Below, piece after piece: positions 25,297-35,095 of a stretch of DNA of 64,000 nucleotides (the stretch's first letter is position 1; each line of letters begins with the position of its first letter). The notes below the pieces were generated by a model. The model worked only from the letters and a program-made list of their open reading frames with translations, did no database searches and was not told the origin of the DNA. This DNA is from Myroides profundi. GTDB taxonomy: Bacteria > Bacteroidota > Bacteroidia > Flavobacteriales > Flavobacteriaceae. The translations under genes were made by a program, and so were the position numbers. Location of the stretch: NCBI RefSeq assembly GCF_000833025.1, contig NZ_CP010817.1, positions 2,604,001 through 2,668,000 on the forward strand. Reading direction: 5' to 3'.

Positions 25297-25839
25297 ATGA
25301 AAGCTTTAATTTTTAATGGTTCTTTAGACGAAGAAGCATTCCGTACATCGCGACGCATTGCACAGTATTATGCAGATCAGTTCATAAATTCTAATATTGA
25401 AGTTCGACAGGTTCACTTATCAGATTTTCAAATTCCTATATTTCAAGCTAAATTAATGGATAATGTCCCAGCAGACGTTATGGCCTTTGCGGATGCTTTT
25501 AGAGAAGCAGATGTGATGATTTGGCTTACTCCACTCTACCATGGTAGTCTTACTGGAGTAATGAAGAATGCTATCGATTGGTTAGAAATAACAGCCAAAG
25601 ACCATCCTGCTTATTTGACAAATAAAATAGTAGGATTTACATGTTGGTCAGCTGGTAACCAAGCTATGCAAGGTATACAAGCTCTAGACAATATCGCAAA
25701 AGCACTTAGAGCGTGGTCTTTGCCTTATTCTATACCGATTAGTAATTCTGACTTATATGAAGACAATGATATCTCAGAAGTCTACAAAAAGAAAATGTCA
25801 ATGTTAACTGACCTTCTAATAGAGAGTCAAACGCGATAA
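25297..25839 (+). CDS. NAD(P)H-dependent FMN reductase
   Basis: The 180-aa protein has the flavodoxin-like fold of the NADPH-dependent FMN reductase family: the phosphate loop FNGSLDEEAFRTSRR (6-20), ADVMIWLTPLYHGSLTGVMK (about 71-90) where LTPxYxGS is the family signature, and KNAIDWLE. It would reduce free or bound flavin, azo dyes or quinones in the cytoplasm. It is a single gene ended by a terminator; the electron acceptor is unknown. Confidence 0.88.
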   Translation: MKALIFNGSLDEEAFRTSRRIAQYYADQFINSNIEVRQVHLSDFQIPIFQAKLMDNVPADVMAFADAFREADVMIWLTPLYHGSLTGVMKNAIDWLEITAKDHPAYLTNKIVGFTCWSAGNQAMQGIQALDNIAKALRAWSLPYSIPISNSDLYEDNDISEVYKKKMSMLTDLLIESQTR

Positions 25840-25842
25840 AAC

Positions 25843-25880
25843 AAAAAGCCTATTTGAATAATTCAAAATAGGCTTTTTTT
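25843..25880 (+). terminator. intrinsic terminator
   Basis: AAAAAGCCTATTT / AAATAGGCTTTTTTT follows the reductase stop by a few bases. Confidence 0.88.
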
Positions 25881-26788
25881 ATTACTATCAAGACAACAAC
25901 TATTTTTTCTTGGTTGGTATTCGTATATCTCAGTGCTACTCAAGAAAAAGAGAGGCATTTCTACCTCTCATTCCCTATAAAACAATTTTTGAAAAACACC
26001 TTATTTGGATCTCACTAAATCCCTTTCTTAAATAACACTCACTTTTCGAACATAACACTTTAAAAACAATCCCTCTCTAACCCTAATTCAGTCTCTTCTT
26101 CACAAGCAATGTTTTTTTAAAAAAATTAAGCTTAGGAGGGAATGATCATTGTAAGAATCTTTTTGTCTATATAATATGATTACAACGTCAGAAAGATTCT
26201 TTGACACATACTTTAAATCGATTAGGCTAGAACTAACTTGGCTAGAGTTGATATTCTTTTTAACTATGAAAAATACTATTGCTTATAACTTTCAAAAGAA
26301 CCATCTATAAAGCCTATCTAACCGATCATTTTTGCATCAATTATTATATTGTTATGTTTTTTGTACTGAGCAAATGTAGACATGTTTTTACACTATACAA
26401 ACCCTTGTAAACACTGGCTTTTTAAGCCCATTCACCTATTGTAGATAATAGTAATAATAAGTTCACCTCCTATAAAATCCTTAAACTAACACTTGTCTCC
26501 CCTCGCCTACATCTCTTCACATTTAACAAGTAAAATAGTTAATACACTACTCATCTTATAACTAATCTACAAAAACACTAATGACTTATTCTATAATAAA
26601 CAGTCTATACATTCTACTTCTAATTTTTCTTAAATCGCTAATGGTGATAAGAATGCAAATTTAATTTAACAATTAATTAACTTAAAACAATAACCTGCAT
26701 TAGCTAAATACAACAAATAAATCAGCTAATAGATAAGAATAAAGTTCTTCACATTACTTTTTGATGATAAATAGAGAGCTCTATTAAT
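25881..26788. other. about 900 bp without a gene
   Basis: No frame over about 60 codons looks coding on either strand. The only structure seen is an inverted pair AAGAATCTTT (26153-26162) and AAAGATTCTT (26192-26201) with TATATAATATG between. The length is unusual in this gene-dense window, so an RNA gene or a decayed gene is possible. Confidence 0.4.
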
Positions 26789-26820
26789 AAAAAAAGGCAG
26801 TGAGTTCTCTCACTGCCTTT
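26789..26820 (-). terminator. terminator of the PorE-like gene
   Basis: AAAGGCAGTGAG / CTCACTGCCTTT, T-run on the minus strand. Confidence 0.88.
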
Positions 26821-26840
26821 ACTATTTTTATATTCATATA

Positions 26841-28763
26841 TTATCTCTGAAGGATAATAAACTCTGATCTTCTATTCTGTGCGTCTTCCCATTCACTACA
26901 TGGTTCACATTCCACTTTTAGCTCTTGTGAGCCATATCCTTGAGATTCTAACCTACTATTATCTATACCTTGTGATACAATATAGTCAAGTGTAGCCTTC
27001 GCTCTATCATTGGACAATTTCAAGTTATAAGCTGGATTCCCTTTACTGTCAGAGTGTGAGTTAATTTTAACTCTCATACTAGGGTAACGCTTCATCACTT
27101 TTACTAGCTTATCTAACTCTGTCTTACTGTTCTCTGTAATTTCGGTCTGATTAAATGCAAATTGGATATCTCCTAATTCGATTTTGTCCTTCCCTATTAC
27201 GAGTTCTTCTAGAGGCCTTAAGAATACGTCTATCTCTTGTACTCCTTCTTCAGCATTGACTGTGATATCTATGATTTCATCTAAATAATCTGGATGAGAT
27301 ACCTTAATCTTATAAGTCTCGCTACACTTCACTTCTCCTCTAGCCATTCCACTTCTACTAGATACTCCGTGATCCTCTACTCTGCGTCTAATATTGATAA
27401 ACTCTACTTTAGCATCAGCTACAGGTGTGTTAAAGCTCTTGTTCTTAAGCATGGTTCTAAACTCTACAAAACACAGTGGAAATGCCTTATATATATCTGT
27501 ACGACCTATTCTATCAGAAGAGAATAATCCCATATTCTTATCAGGATAAAAACTGAAAGCAAAATCATTCTTAGCCGTGTTAATAGGCTCTCCAAGATTA
27601 GTAGGCGCATTAGATAGATTATTTAAATCTGATACATACACATCCACTCCTCCATATCCGCCCCATCGGTCAGAACTAAAGTATAACTTATTATCTGACG
27701 AAACGAAAGGATAGTCATTACGAGTTCCTGAATTAATCACTGCTCCTAAATTCTCTGGTGTACCGAACTCATCATCTTCTAATACAGCTACACGCCATAT
27801 ATCTAATTCTCCATAACTTCCTGGCATATTAGAGGCAAAGTATAAGAATTTGCCATCAGGTGATAACGAAGGACTCGTATACATAAAGCCTGCACGGGTA
27901 AAGCGCAGTGGCTTTACTTTCTTCCATTTCTTTTTCTTCTTTTTAGCATAGAATAGACTCATTAGATGATCTCTATGCTTAACGTTATCATTCTTTCTAA
28001 ACTTCCTGTTTCTATAGGCTTCTGAAGCGAAATAAATACGTTGTCCATCAGCAGAGATTACACTAGGCCCATCATTAAACCTTCTGTTGACACGCCCTTT
28101 AATACGCGTTACTCCTTTTATAGGTTCATCTTTTCCTTTAAACTCAGCTGTATAAAGATCAAAGTTAGGTTTGCGTTGCCATTTATCTCTTACTTCAAAT
28201 ATCTTTCTAGGTATTTTCTTTTCGTGTTTTGTTCTATTTGAAACGAAGTACAACGTATCTCCAGGATTTAACCATGCTCCAAAATCGTCATATTCTAAAT
28301 GATTAAGACCTGACTCCTGAAACATATAAGTAGGATATCTGTCAACTAAGGCCTTATGTGCATCTGGTTTGGCCAGAAAGTCTTTTGCTCTTGCATCTTG
28401 AGGCGCTCTACGAACGAATTGTTGCATCATATCTTTGGCTGCTTCATAACGTCCATTCTTCTCCATCACTTTAGCATACTTATAATAGATATCTGGCTTA
28501 AGTGTAGAGTCGTTTTGAGCGATTGCTTTACCATAATATCTCGATGCTTCAATATCTTGATTTAACCTATCATAACAATCTGCTAATTGCATATAAATAT
28601 AATCAGCAGTACGACGTCCTAATATAAGTCTTTTATATTCGTCAGCCGCTTTTGCATACTCTGTATTCTTATAATATTTGTCTGCTCTTTTTAAGCTTGG
28701 TTTCTTTTTTGCTTGCACAGTTATACTTAAACTACACAGTAAAACCATCAATAAAATTCTCAT
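26841..28763 (-). CDS. PorE-like OmpA family protein (TPR, beta-propeller, carboxypeptidase-regulatory, OmpA)
   Basis: The 640-aa protein has a signal peptide (MRILLMVLLCSLSITVQA) and four parts: TPR-like helices (about 20-140, with KYYKNTEYAKAADEYKRL), a PD40-type beta-propeller (about 150-420, with repeated PSLSPDGKFLYFASNMPG and YFSSDRWGGYGGVDVY), a carboxypeptidase-regulatory domain (about 440-520) and a C-terminal OmpA domain (about 525-640, with KINSHSDSKGNPAYNLKLSN). This order is that of PorE of Porphyromonas gingivalis, a peptidoglycan-bound part of the type IX secretion system. Bacteroidota have several such paralogues, often next to porP/sprF-like genes; none is adjacent here, so a T9SS role is only likely. 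Confidence 0.82.
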   Translation of the reverse strand: MRILLMVLLCSLSITVQAKKKPSLKRADKYYKNTEYAKAADEYKRLILGRRTADYIYMQLADCYDRLNQDIEASRYYGKAIAQNDSTLKPDIYYKYAKVMEKNGRYEAAKDMMQQFVRRAPQDARAKDFLAKPDAHKALVDRYPTYMFQESGLNHLEYDDFGAWLNPGDTLYFVSNRTKHEKKIPRKIFEVRDKWQRKPNFDLYTAEFKGKDEPIKGVTRIKGRVNRRFNDGPSVISADGQRIYFASEAYRNRKFRKNDNVKHRDHLMSLFYAKKKKKKWKKVKPLRFTRAGFMYTSPSLSPDGKFLYFASNMPGSYGELDIWRVAVLEDDEFGTPENLGAVINSGTRNDYPFVSSDNKLYFSSDRWGGYGGVDVYVSDLNNLSNAPTNLGEPINTAKNDFAFSFYPDKNMGLFSSDRIGRTDIYKAFPLCFVEFRTMLKNKSFNTPVADAKVEFINIRRRVEDHGVSSRSGMARGEVKCSETYKIKVSHPDYLDEIIDITVNAEEGVQEIDVFLRPLEELVIGKDKIELGDIQFAFNQTEITENSKTELDKLVKVMKRYPSMRVKINSHSDSKGNPAYNLKLSNDRAKATLDYIVSQGIDNSRLESQGYGSQELKVECEPCSEWEDAQNRRSEFIILQR

Positions 28764-28905
28764 ACTATTCTGTTATATAGACCAATAGAGATAAATGTAC
28801 TCTATTTTAACTATTTATTACTCAAAAATACTACTTTAATTACTTACTATACTAACGTATATTCTGTAAATTAGTTGTTCAGAATCAGATAAAAATCCCT
28901 TCAGT

Positions 28906-29490
28906 ATGAATATTGAATTAAAAAAAGCATTCTTAGCTCTCTATGACACTTTTAAAAAGGAAGATGCTCAAAAAACAGATCGATTAGATAAATGGCGTAA
29001 TATAGAACCTGAGTCTGCAGAGTTCCTTTCGCTATTAGTCAAAACAAAACAAGCAAAGAGAATACTTGAATTAGGTACTTCTAATGGGTTTTCAACAATA
29101 TGGTTAGCTGAAGCTGTATCTCATCATCAAGGAGAAATCATCTCTATCGACATCGAAAGAGAACGAACAAATAAAGCATTTGAGAATCTAAAACAATTCA
29201 ATTTGCAATCTTATGTAGAATTACTAACCTATGACGCAGGACAATATCTAGCGGATACTAATCTTGATTTTGATCTTATCTTACTAGATGCAGAGAGAAG
29301 TTATTATACAGGATATTGGAAAGATCTAGAACGTCTATTAGATCAGACTGAGTCTAGCTTATTGGTAGTCGATAATGTAATCTCTCATGAGGCAGAAGTA
29401 GAAGAGTTTATCAATGGAATAGATGAGAATAAGTTTAAGAAAGTCATCCTCCCTATCGGAGCAGGATTGTTATTAGTTTCTAAGCAGTAA
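28906..29490 (+). CDS. class I SAM-dependent O-methyltransferase
   Basis: The 194-aa protein has the Rossmann motif I ILELGTSNGFST (53-64), an acidic motif II (IISIDIERERT, about 84-94) and LDLILLDAERSYYTGYWKDL-like motif III where D and the YY pair are typical of O-methyltransferases of the caffeoyl-CoA/YrrM type. The substrate is not known. It is a monocistronic gene with a strong terminator, upstream of the GLPGLI cluster. Confidence 0.85.
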   Translation: MNIELKKAFLALYDTFKKEDAQKTDRLDKWRNIEPESAEFLSLLVKTKQAKRILELGTSNGFSTIWLAEAVSHHQGEIISIDIERERTNKAFENLKQFNLQSYVELLTYDAGQYLADTNLDFDLILLDAERSYYTGYWKDLERLLDQTESSLLVVDNVISHEAEVEEFINGIDENKFKKVILPIGAGLLLVSKQ

Positions 29491-29512
29491 ACTTTGGCAA
29501 CATAATAAAGGT

Positions 29513-29556
29513 AAAAAGGAAGAATTAGTATACTGTATTAATTCTTCCTTTTTTTT
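29513..29556 (+). terminator. intrinsic terminator
   Basis: AAAAAGGAAGAATTA / TAATTCTTCCTTTTT followed by T. Confidence 0.88.
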
Positions 29557-29646
29557 ATTTTTTTAAATAGTTACTCAGATTAACATAACTGATAAAACAT
29601 GAAATCAAATTACTACAACAATTTACTTAACAAATCAAATTATTGA

Positions 29647-29678
29647 TTTGTTTTAACAAAACCTTAATATTATCTTTA
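29647..29678 (+). promoter_or_regulatory. Bacteroidota-type promoter of the GLPGLI cluster
   Basis: TTTG (29647-29650), 20 bp, then TATCTTTA (29671-29678; seven of eight bases of TAnnTTTG). The ATG follows 12 bp later. Confidence 0.6.
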
Positions 29679-29690
29679 AAATAAAAAACA

Positions 29691-30476
29691 ATGAGTAAAA
29701 TTATCTTAATTATAGCAACTATATTATATACAACTAGTATTATAGCACAAGAACAAAACTTATACCTTATAGAGTATAAAGAAATTAATAATAATTTTTT
29801 AAAGACTATATCTAATGATGGTGAACTACATGTTGACTTAAATAATAAAACAACTTTATATAACCAAAATAATTTTGTTTTCAATAATAAAAGTTATAGA
29901 GAGACTGGTATAAGTCAAGGTTCAGGTGGTGCAAATAAACGTCTGAAAAGCGCTTTGTTTTTAGATTTCAAAAAAGACTCTCTTTACACTTCTTCTAGCA
30001 CACATAAAGAGTTGCTTATAACAGAAGCTATACCTGTAATTAAATGGGAATTATTAGATGAAACTAAAGAAATCGAAGGAGGAATAATACTAAACAAAGC
30101 TACATCGACCTTTAGAGGACGAGATTATATCGCTTGGTATTCTCTAGATTATCCTATGCCCTATGGTCCTTGGAAATTTTCTGGATTACCTGGATTAATT
30201 TTCGAAATCGAAGGTAAATCTCATAACAGTACTTATACATGGATACTTGTTACTATCAAAAAAGAAAATGATACAGAAAAAACTATTTTCGATTTAAATA
30301 AAAATACAATATCTCTACAAAAACATGCTGAAAAAGAACAAATTGAATCTACAGAAAAAGCAAATTTGATGAGTAAACGTTTACAGACAGAAACAGGACT
30401 TAAAATGGAAAGCGAGTCAACAACTTACTATAGAATTGGTCCTGAACTAATTTATGAATGGGAGATACAACCTTAA
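29691..30476 (+). CDS. GLPGLI family protein
   Basis: The 261-aa secreted protein has a signal peptide (MSKIILIIATILYTTSIIAQ) and the family hallmark GPWKFSGLPGLIFEIEG with GLPGLI at 165-170. GLPGLI proteins are found only in Bacteroidota and their function is unknown; they are frequently encoded beside carboxypeptidase-regulatory/TonB-receptor-like genes, as here. The next frame, a cysteine-rich secreted peptide, starts 11 bp after its stop and the receptor-like gene follows, so the three were probably one operon. Confidence 0.92.
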   Translation: MSKIILIIATILYTTSIIAQEQNLYLIEYKEINNNFLKTISNDGELHVDLNNKTTLYNQNNFVFNNKSYRETGISQGSGGANKRLKSALFLDFKKDSLYTSSSTHKELLITEAIPVIKWELLDETKEIEGGIILNKATSTFRGRDYIAWYSLDYPMPYGPWKFSGLPGLIFEIEGKSHNSTYTWILVTIKKENDTEKTIFDLNKNTISLQKHAEKEQIESTEKANLMSKRLQTETGLKMESESTTYYRIGPELIYEWEIQP

Positions 30477-30487
30477 ACTATACATTT

Positions 30488-30796
30488 ATGAAAAAAAACA
30501 TTTTTTTTACAGTATTATTTATTCTGTTTATTAGTAAGATAGAAGCTAGTAATTTTAAAACAGATTTTCTTTATTCAAGATCATTTAATTCCATAACAAC
30601 CTTACCAATAAACGTTATAGAAAATGATTAAGTAGAAGGAGAAAATTGGTGCCGTCTATGCTATGCACAGTCAAATAATACAGGTACATCCGTTACTGTA
30701 CATTGTTATAGAGCTCACAAACATGGGAGATCTTGTGAAGAACTGCAAAAGATACTTAACGATTACTTAACTAAAAAAGAACATTATCTTGATTAA
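30488..30796 (+). pseudogene. secreted cysteine-rich small protein with in-frame TAA
   Basis: From ATG 30488 the frame gives a signal peptide (MKKNIFFTVLFILFISKIEA) and 47 residues to a TAA at 30629-30631. Reading on in the same frame gives 54 more codons to a second TAA at 30794, with four cysteines in ENWCRLCYAQ, VTVHCYRAHK and GRSCEELQ. The second part has no start codon of its own. The single stop is a one-base change from several sense codons, so this looks like a recent nonsense mutation; a sequencing error or read-through are alternatives. It is the middle gene of the GLPGLI cluster. Confidence 0.6.
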
Positions 30797-30821
30797 CTAA
30801 GATAAACTATATGAATACTCT

Positions 30822-33458
30822 ATGAAAAATGTACAAACCTATTTATATTATATATTTCTATTTATCTATGGGTATTCATATAGTCAAACTATTTCTTCTA
30901 AAATAGTAGACGAAAACAACTCTCCTATAAGTAATGTCACAGCACTAATTACTAATCAAGAAAACAAAAATATTGCTTTTGCAATTACAGATAACCAAGG
31001 ACTATTTTTAATCTCCCTTAAAGAAAAATGTACAAATTGTAAACTTACATTACGTTCTTTTGGACTCGAGAAAAAGTCATTTAAACTTCTTGATTCCCAA
31101 GAAAACATGGGAATACAAAAACTCCTTCAGCTTAAATATGAAGCAGAAGAACTTCAAGAACTATCTATAACAATAAAACAACCAATAACAATTAAAAAAG
31201 ATACTATAGTCTATAATATAAAGGACTTTACTAAAGGTAACGAACGTGTACTAGAAGACTTATTAAAAAACTTACCTGGAATAGATGTAGCAAAAGATGG
31301 AACTGTAAAAGTAAGTGGTCAAGAAGTTGAAAAGATTATGGTAGATGGAACAGACTTCTTTGAAAAAGGATACAAAGTACTCACTAAAAACATTCCTATC
31401 AAACCACTATCTGAAGTAGAAATACTAAAAAATCATTCTAATAATAAACATCTTAAAGGTATTGAAGACAGTAATAAAATTGCTTTAAACATAACTTTGC
31501 AAGAAGAGTTTAAAAATATTTGGTTTGGAAATACAGAAGCCGGTTCAGGGTATGATGACAAAGTAAAACATCTCAGTAGAACTAACATTTTAAACTTTAA
31601 CAAAAAAATAAAAACATATTACTTACTTTCTAGCAACAATATGAACTATAATATTTCTGGTGATTTAAATGCTATTGTATCTAGTAATCTTACCAATTTA
31701 TTTGAATCGCCATATAGCCCTTCTTTACTAAGCTTCTCACATACCTCCCTTAGCATTGATAATAAACGATATCAATCAAGTAATAACAATCTCCTTAGTA
31801 TTAATAACATATATACTCCTAATGAGAATTGGAATATTAAGTTAGCTGGTATACTCAGTACTAACTCATTTAAAACCCAAAGAGAATCAGTACAACACCT
31901 TTTTGATAGTTCTGATGTATATACTTTTAATGATAAATCAAGATCTAAGAACAAACAAGATCTAAACTTTTTGAGATTAGATATCAATCATGATTTTAAT
32001 ATTAATAATTCTATTCTTTATACCGTTAAAGGAAGTAATACCAATTTAACATCAAAAGGTTTTTACCAATATAATGATAAAAACAGTTCTTCTGAAGTAA
32101 GGGGAAAAACACCTAGAATAGAGCAAGATGTAGAGTACACTAATAAATTATCTAAAAACAAAGTACTAATCATAAATGGTAAAAATATTTATGACGAAAC
32201 AACTCAATCTAGTTTATTAACTCCAAATTTATACTTAAATACTCCTAGTTCTCTGTTTAATCAAAATGTGTTTACTAAAGTTAATTTTACAGCACTAAAG
32301 ATCAATTATATGAATAAATTTGAGAATGGCGATTTAGTAGAATTTTCTATTGGTAACACATATACTAGTACAGCTCTAAGAACTTACGTTGAAGGATATA
32401 GCCCTATTCAAAGTACACAAAAAGACAATAACAATCTTTCATTAAAAACTAATAAACTATACTTAAACAGTAAATATTCTAAAGAATTCGGAAACCTAAA
32501 AATAATTCCATTTATTGATTTTATCATTTTAAACAATAAACTAAAAAACACGACCACTACTTTAGATAATAAAGAAGCAATAATTGCTCCTAAAATTGAA
32601 TTACAATGGATCCCAAATGATCAACATCGAATTAATGTTAACTATAGACAAAATTACACTAATGTCAAAATGGATCAATTATTAGAGAACTATGTTCAGT
32701 CTTCATTCAGAAATTTTGTAAAAGGAACAAGTAATTTAGAACCACTCACTAATAGTGCTTTAGGTATATATTATACACTTGGTAATTACTCGGATCGTGT
32801 ATTTGCTAATGTTTTTTTTAATTATACACATTATAATGACTTTTACTCTAAGGACATTTCTTTATATGAAAACTATACCCTATCCAAAAGTATGATTATA
32901 CAAAACAGTGATTCTTATCAACTAAACACAAACCTAAACTACTATCTAAAAAAACTAAAGAATAACATTAAAATTACTTTAGGAATTAGTCAATCAGAAT
33001 TTTACAATTCTATCAATAGTACAGCATTGAGAAAAGTACAAGGTATCTCTATTAATTATGGAATAGAAGTAAGCTCTATATTTGATAACTTCTTTAATTA
33101 TAAATTATCTACACTTTGGTATAACTCTACAGTTAAAACAGATAGAAAAGATAATTTTATAGATAATGAAACTAGTCTAAACCTTCATTTCACACTAAAT
33201 GAAAGTTTAGTATTAGATATTAATGCTGATTCTTATTCTTTTGGTGATCTTGTCAACAATAGAAAGTTAAATGTTTTTTTTGACTCTAAATTAAATTACA
33301 GACCAATAGGTTCTAATTGGAACTTCTCTTATGAACTTAATAATATATTCAATCAAAAATATTATACAGCAACATCTATTACTGACTTTAATCACACTGT
33401 TACAAAAACAAATTTAGTTCCTAGACAATTCTTATTCTCAGTCAATTATTCCTTTTAG
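30822..33458 (+). CDS. TonB-dependent receptor-like outer-membrane beta-barrel protein with carboxypeptidase-regulatory domain
   Basis: The 878-aa protein has a signal peptide, a carboxypeptidase-regulatory-like domain (about 23-100, with SKIVDENNSPISNVTALI and FAITDNQGLFLISL), a plug-like domain (about 115-205, with LLKNLPGIDVAKDGTVKVSG and VEKIMVDGTDFF) and a long beta-barrel ending in FLFSVNYSF with the usual C-terminal Phe. The plug follows the pattern of the outer membrane beta-barrel family that accompanies GLPGLI proteins. No TonB box can be fixed. It is last in the cluster and ends before a bidirectional terminator. It could import a ligand or act with the GLPGLI protein. Confidence 0.85.
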   Translation: MKNVQTYLYYIFLFIYGYSYSQTISSKIVDENNSPISNVTALITNQENKNIAFAITDNQGLFLISLKEKCTNCKLTLRSFGLEKKSFKLLDSQENMGIQKLLQLKYEAEELQELSITIKQPITIKKDTIVYNIKDFTKGNERVLEDLLKNLPGIDVAKDGTVKVSGQEVEKIMVDGTDFFEKGYKVLTKNIPIKPLSEVEILKNHSNNKHLKGIEDSNKIALNITLQEEFKNIWFGNTEAGSGYDDKVKHLSRTNILNFNKKIKTYYLLSSNNMNYNISGDLNAIVSSNLTNLFESPYSPSLLSFSHTSLSIDNKRYQSSNNNLLSINNIYTPNENWNIKLAGILSTNSFKTQRESVQHLFDSSDVYTFNDKSRSKNKQDLNFLRLDINHDFNINNSILYTVKGSNTNLTSKGFYQYNDKNSSSEVRGKTPRIEQDVEYTNKLSKNKVLIINGKNIYDETTQSSLLTPNLYLNTPSSLFNQNVFTKVNFTALKINYMNKFENGDLVEFSIGNTYTSTALRTYVEGYSPIQSTQKDNNNLSLKTNKLYLNSKYSKEFGNLKIIPFIDFIILNNKLKNTTTTLDNKEAIIAPKIELQWIPNDQHRINVNYRQNYTNVKMDQLLENYVQSSFRNFVKGTSNLEPLTNSALGIYYTLGNYSDRVFANVFFNYTHYNDFYSKDISLYENYTLSKSMIIQNSDSYQLNTNLNYYLKKLKNNIKITLGISQSEFYNSINSTALRKVQGISINYGIEVSSIFDNFFNYKLSTLWYNSTVKTDRKDNFIDNETSLNLHFTLNESLVLDINADSYSFGDLVNNRKLNVFFDSKLNYRPIGSNWNFSYELNNIFNQKYYTATSITDFNHTVTKTNLVPRQFLFSVNYSF

Positions 33459-33481
33459 GAGTTCAAAATACTTCCTGAATC

Positions 33482-33516
33482 AAAAAAAGCGTGAATGATC
33501 TCATTCACGCTTTTTT
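33482..33516. terminator. bidirectional terminator between convergent genes
   Basis: AAAAAAAGCGTGAATGA / TCATTCACGCTTTTTT with a two-base loop. Confidence 0.9.
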
Positions 33517-33538
33517 ACTTATACTACTAAAGTTGTAG

Positions 33539-34384
33539 CTATTGGTGGTCTGGTATGACTAATTTATCTTGTTTATACTCTCCTAATACCTTTAAGTATC
33601 GAGTAGCCTTAGTTACTTCTTCCATTGCCTTATAATACTTGTCATAATCTTCATTGACTAAGACAACACCTGCGTGGAATGAGTATTGAAACACACTTCC
33701 TGACAAAGGCACAGACTGTATCTTACTCAAGTTTAAATCGTGAGAAGCTAATATCTCTAATACTCTATTTAGACTTCCTTTTTGGTGATCTGTATAAAAA
33801 TATAACGAAGCTTTATTAAACCCTTCTACTTTCTTAGGCTCTCTACTTAACAAGAAAAATCGTGTATAATTATCATACACGTCATGGATATTCTCTGCTA
33901 AGATCTCTAGATTATACATCTCTGCGGCTAATGTAGACCCGATAGACGCAACGCCTTTATACTGTTTCTCTTGAATATTTCTAGCGCATGTAGCCGTATC
34001 ATCCATCGCTAGACGCTTCCAATCTGTATATTGATCTAAGAAGTTCTCGCATTGTAATAAGGCCATAGGGTGTGTACGCACCTCTGTGATATCCGCTAAT
34101 GTCTGTCCTTTTAAGGCTAGTAAATTATGTCTAATAGGAAGAGCAATCTCTCCCCAAATATACAAGTCATTCTTAGTTAACAACGAGTAATTAGGTAATA
34201 TAGATCCTGCAATAGAGTTCTCTATCGCCATCATGCCATAATCTACTTCTTTATTGACTAACTGTTTTACTAACGAATTAAAAGTAGGACTATCCACTAT
34301 CTCTACTTCTTCTGAACCAAAGAACTTCTCTACCGCTTCATGGTGGAAAGATCCTTTGATTCCTTGAATGACTACTGATTTCAT
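33539..34384 (-). CDS. pheA: prephenate dehydratase
   Basis: The 281-aa protein converts prephenate to phenylpyruvate in phenylalanine synthesis. It is a monofunctional form without chorismate mutase: a PDT domain (about 1-185) with MAIENSIAGS (52-61) and the catalytic TRF (174-176) and an ACT domain (about 195-275, with KGSLNRVLEILASHDLNLSK) for allosteric control by phenylalanine. It is a single gene convergent with the receptor gene. Other aro/tyr genes are not in the window. Confidence 0.95.
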   Translation of the reverse strand: MKSVVIQGIKGSFHHEAVEKFFGSEEVEIVDSPTFNSLVKQLVNKEVDYGMMAIENSIAGSILPNYSLLTKNDLYIWGEIALPIRHNLLALKGQTLADITEVRTHPMALLQCENFLDQYTDWKRLAMDDTATCARNIQEKQYKGVASIGSTLAAEMYNLEILAENIHDVYDNYTRFFLLSREPKKVEGFNKASLYFYTDHQKGSLNRVLEILASHDLNLSKIQSVPLSGSVFQYSFHAGVVLVNEDYDKYYKAMEEVTKATRYLKVLGEYKQDKLVIPDHQ

Positions 34385-34569
34385 AAAATATATCTTTGGG
34401 CTTTAATAATTGCAATATTGGCAAACTATCAAAGTTAGTAGTTTATACTTATAATAAGCAGTTTTTACACTCCATATTTTAAGTTTTTATTACTTTTAGC
34501 CTATTAATCCCTATTGGATTTAAATTAATCACACCAATTACACTTTTATAACAGCTAATTACTAAATTA

Positions 34570-35016
34570 ATGAGTATAACAATCAGACCTTATCAGAAAG
34601 AAGACAAGCAAATCTTACTCGATATCCTTCAGCTCAATGTCCCTACTTATTTTGCGCAAGAAGAAGTAGATGACCTAGCGTTATACCTAGATCAGTATCT
34701 AGACCTCTATTATGTAGCCTTAGACAATGACAAGATTATAGGCGCTGCAGGTATTAATAGAAACTTCGAAAAAGAGCTTGCTTCATTAAGTTGGGGCTTT
34801 TTACATCCTGATTATCATCGAAAAGGTACAGGTTCTCTACTCTTAAAACACAGATTAGACATCCTAAAGCCTGATCATAGAATCAAAACAATACAAGTGC
34901 GTACCTCTCAGGTGGTATACCGTTTTTTTGAAAAACACAATTTTGAAGTGATAGAAACACAAGAAGATTATTGGGCAAAAGGTTTAGACCTTTATGTGAT
35001 GCGTTTAAAATACTAA
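34570..35016 (+). CDS. GNAT family N-acetyltransferase
   Basis: The 148-aa protein is one GNAT domain: ITIRPYQKEDKQILLDIL at the start, LSWGFLHPDYHRKGTGSLLL (about 72-91) with the acetyl-CoA loop H-R-K-G-T-G, and VYRFFEKHNFEVI near the end. The acceptor is unknown. It stands alone between pheA and gpx. Confidence 0.88.
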   Translation: MSITIRPYQKEDKQILLDILQLNVPTYFAQEEVDDLALYLDQYLDLYYVALDNDKIIGAAGINRNFEKELASLSWGFLHPDYHRKGTGSLLLKHRLDILKPDHRIKTIQVRTSQVVYRFFEKHNFEVIETQEDYWAKGLDLYVMRLKY

Positions 35017-35095
35017 AGAAAACAAATTAAGCGTTAAAACAAGTAGGGAATTAAAAACAGTTTTGTAATTTCACCTCAATAAAACTCACATCATT

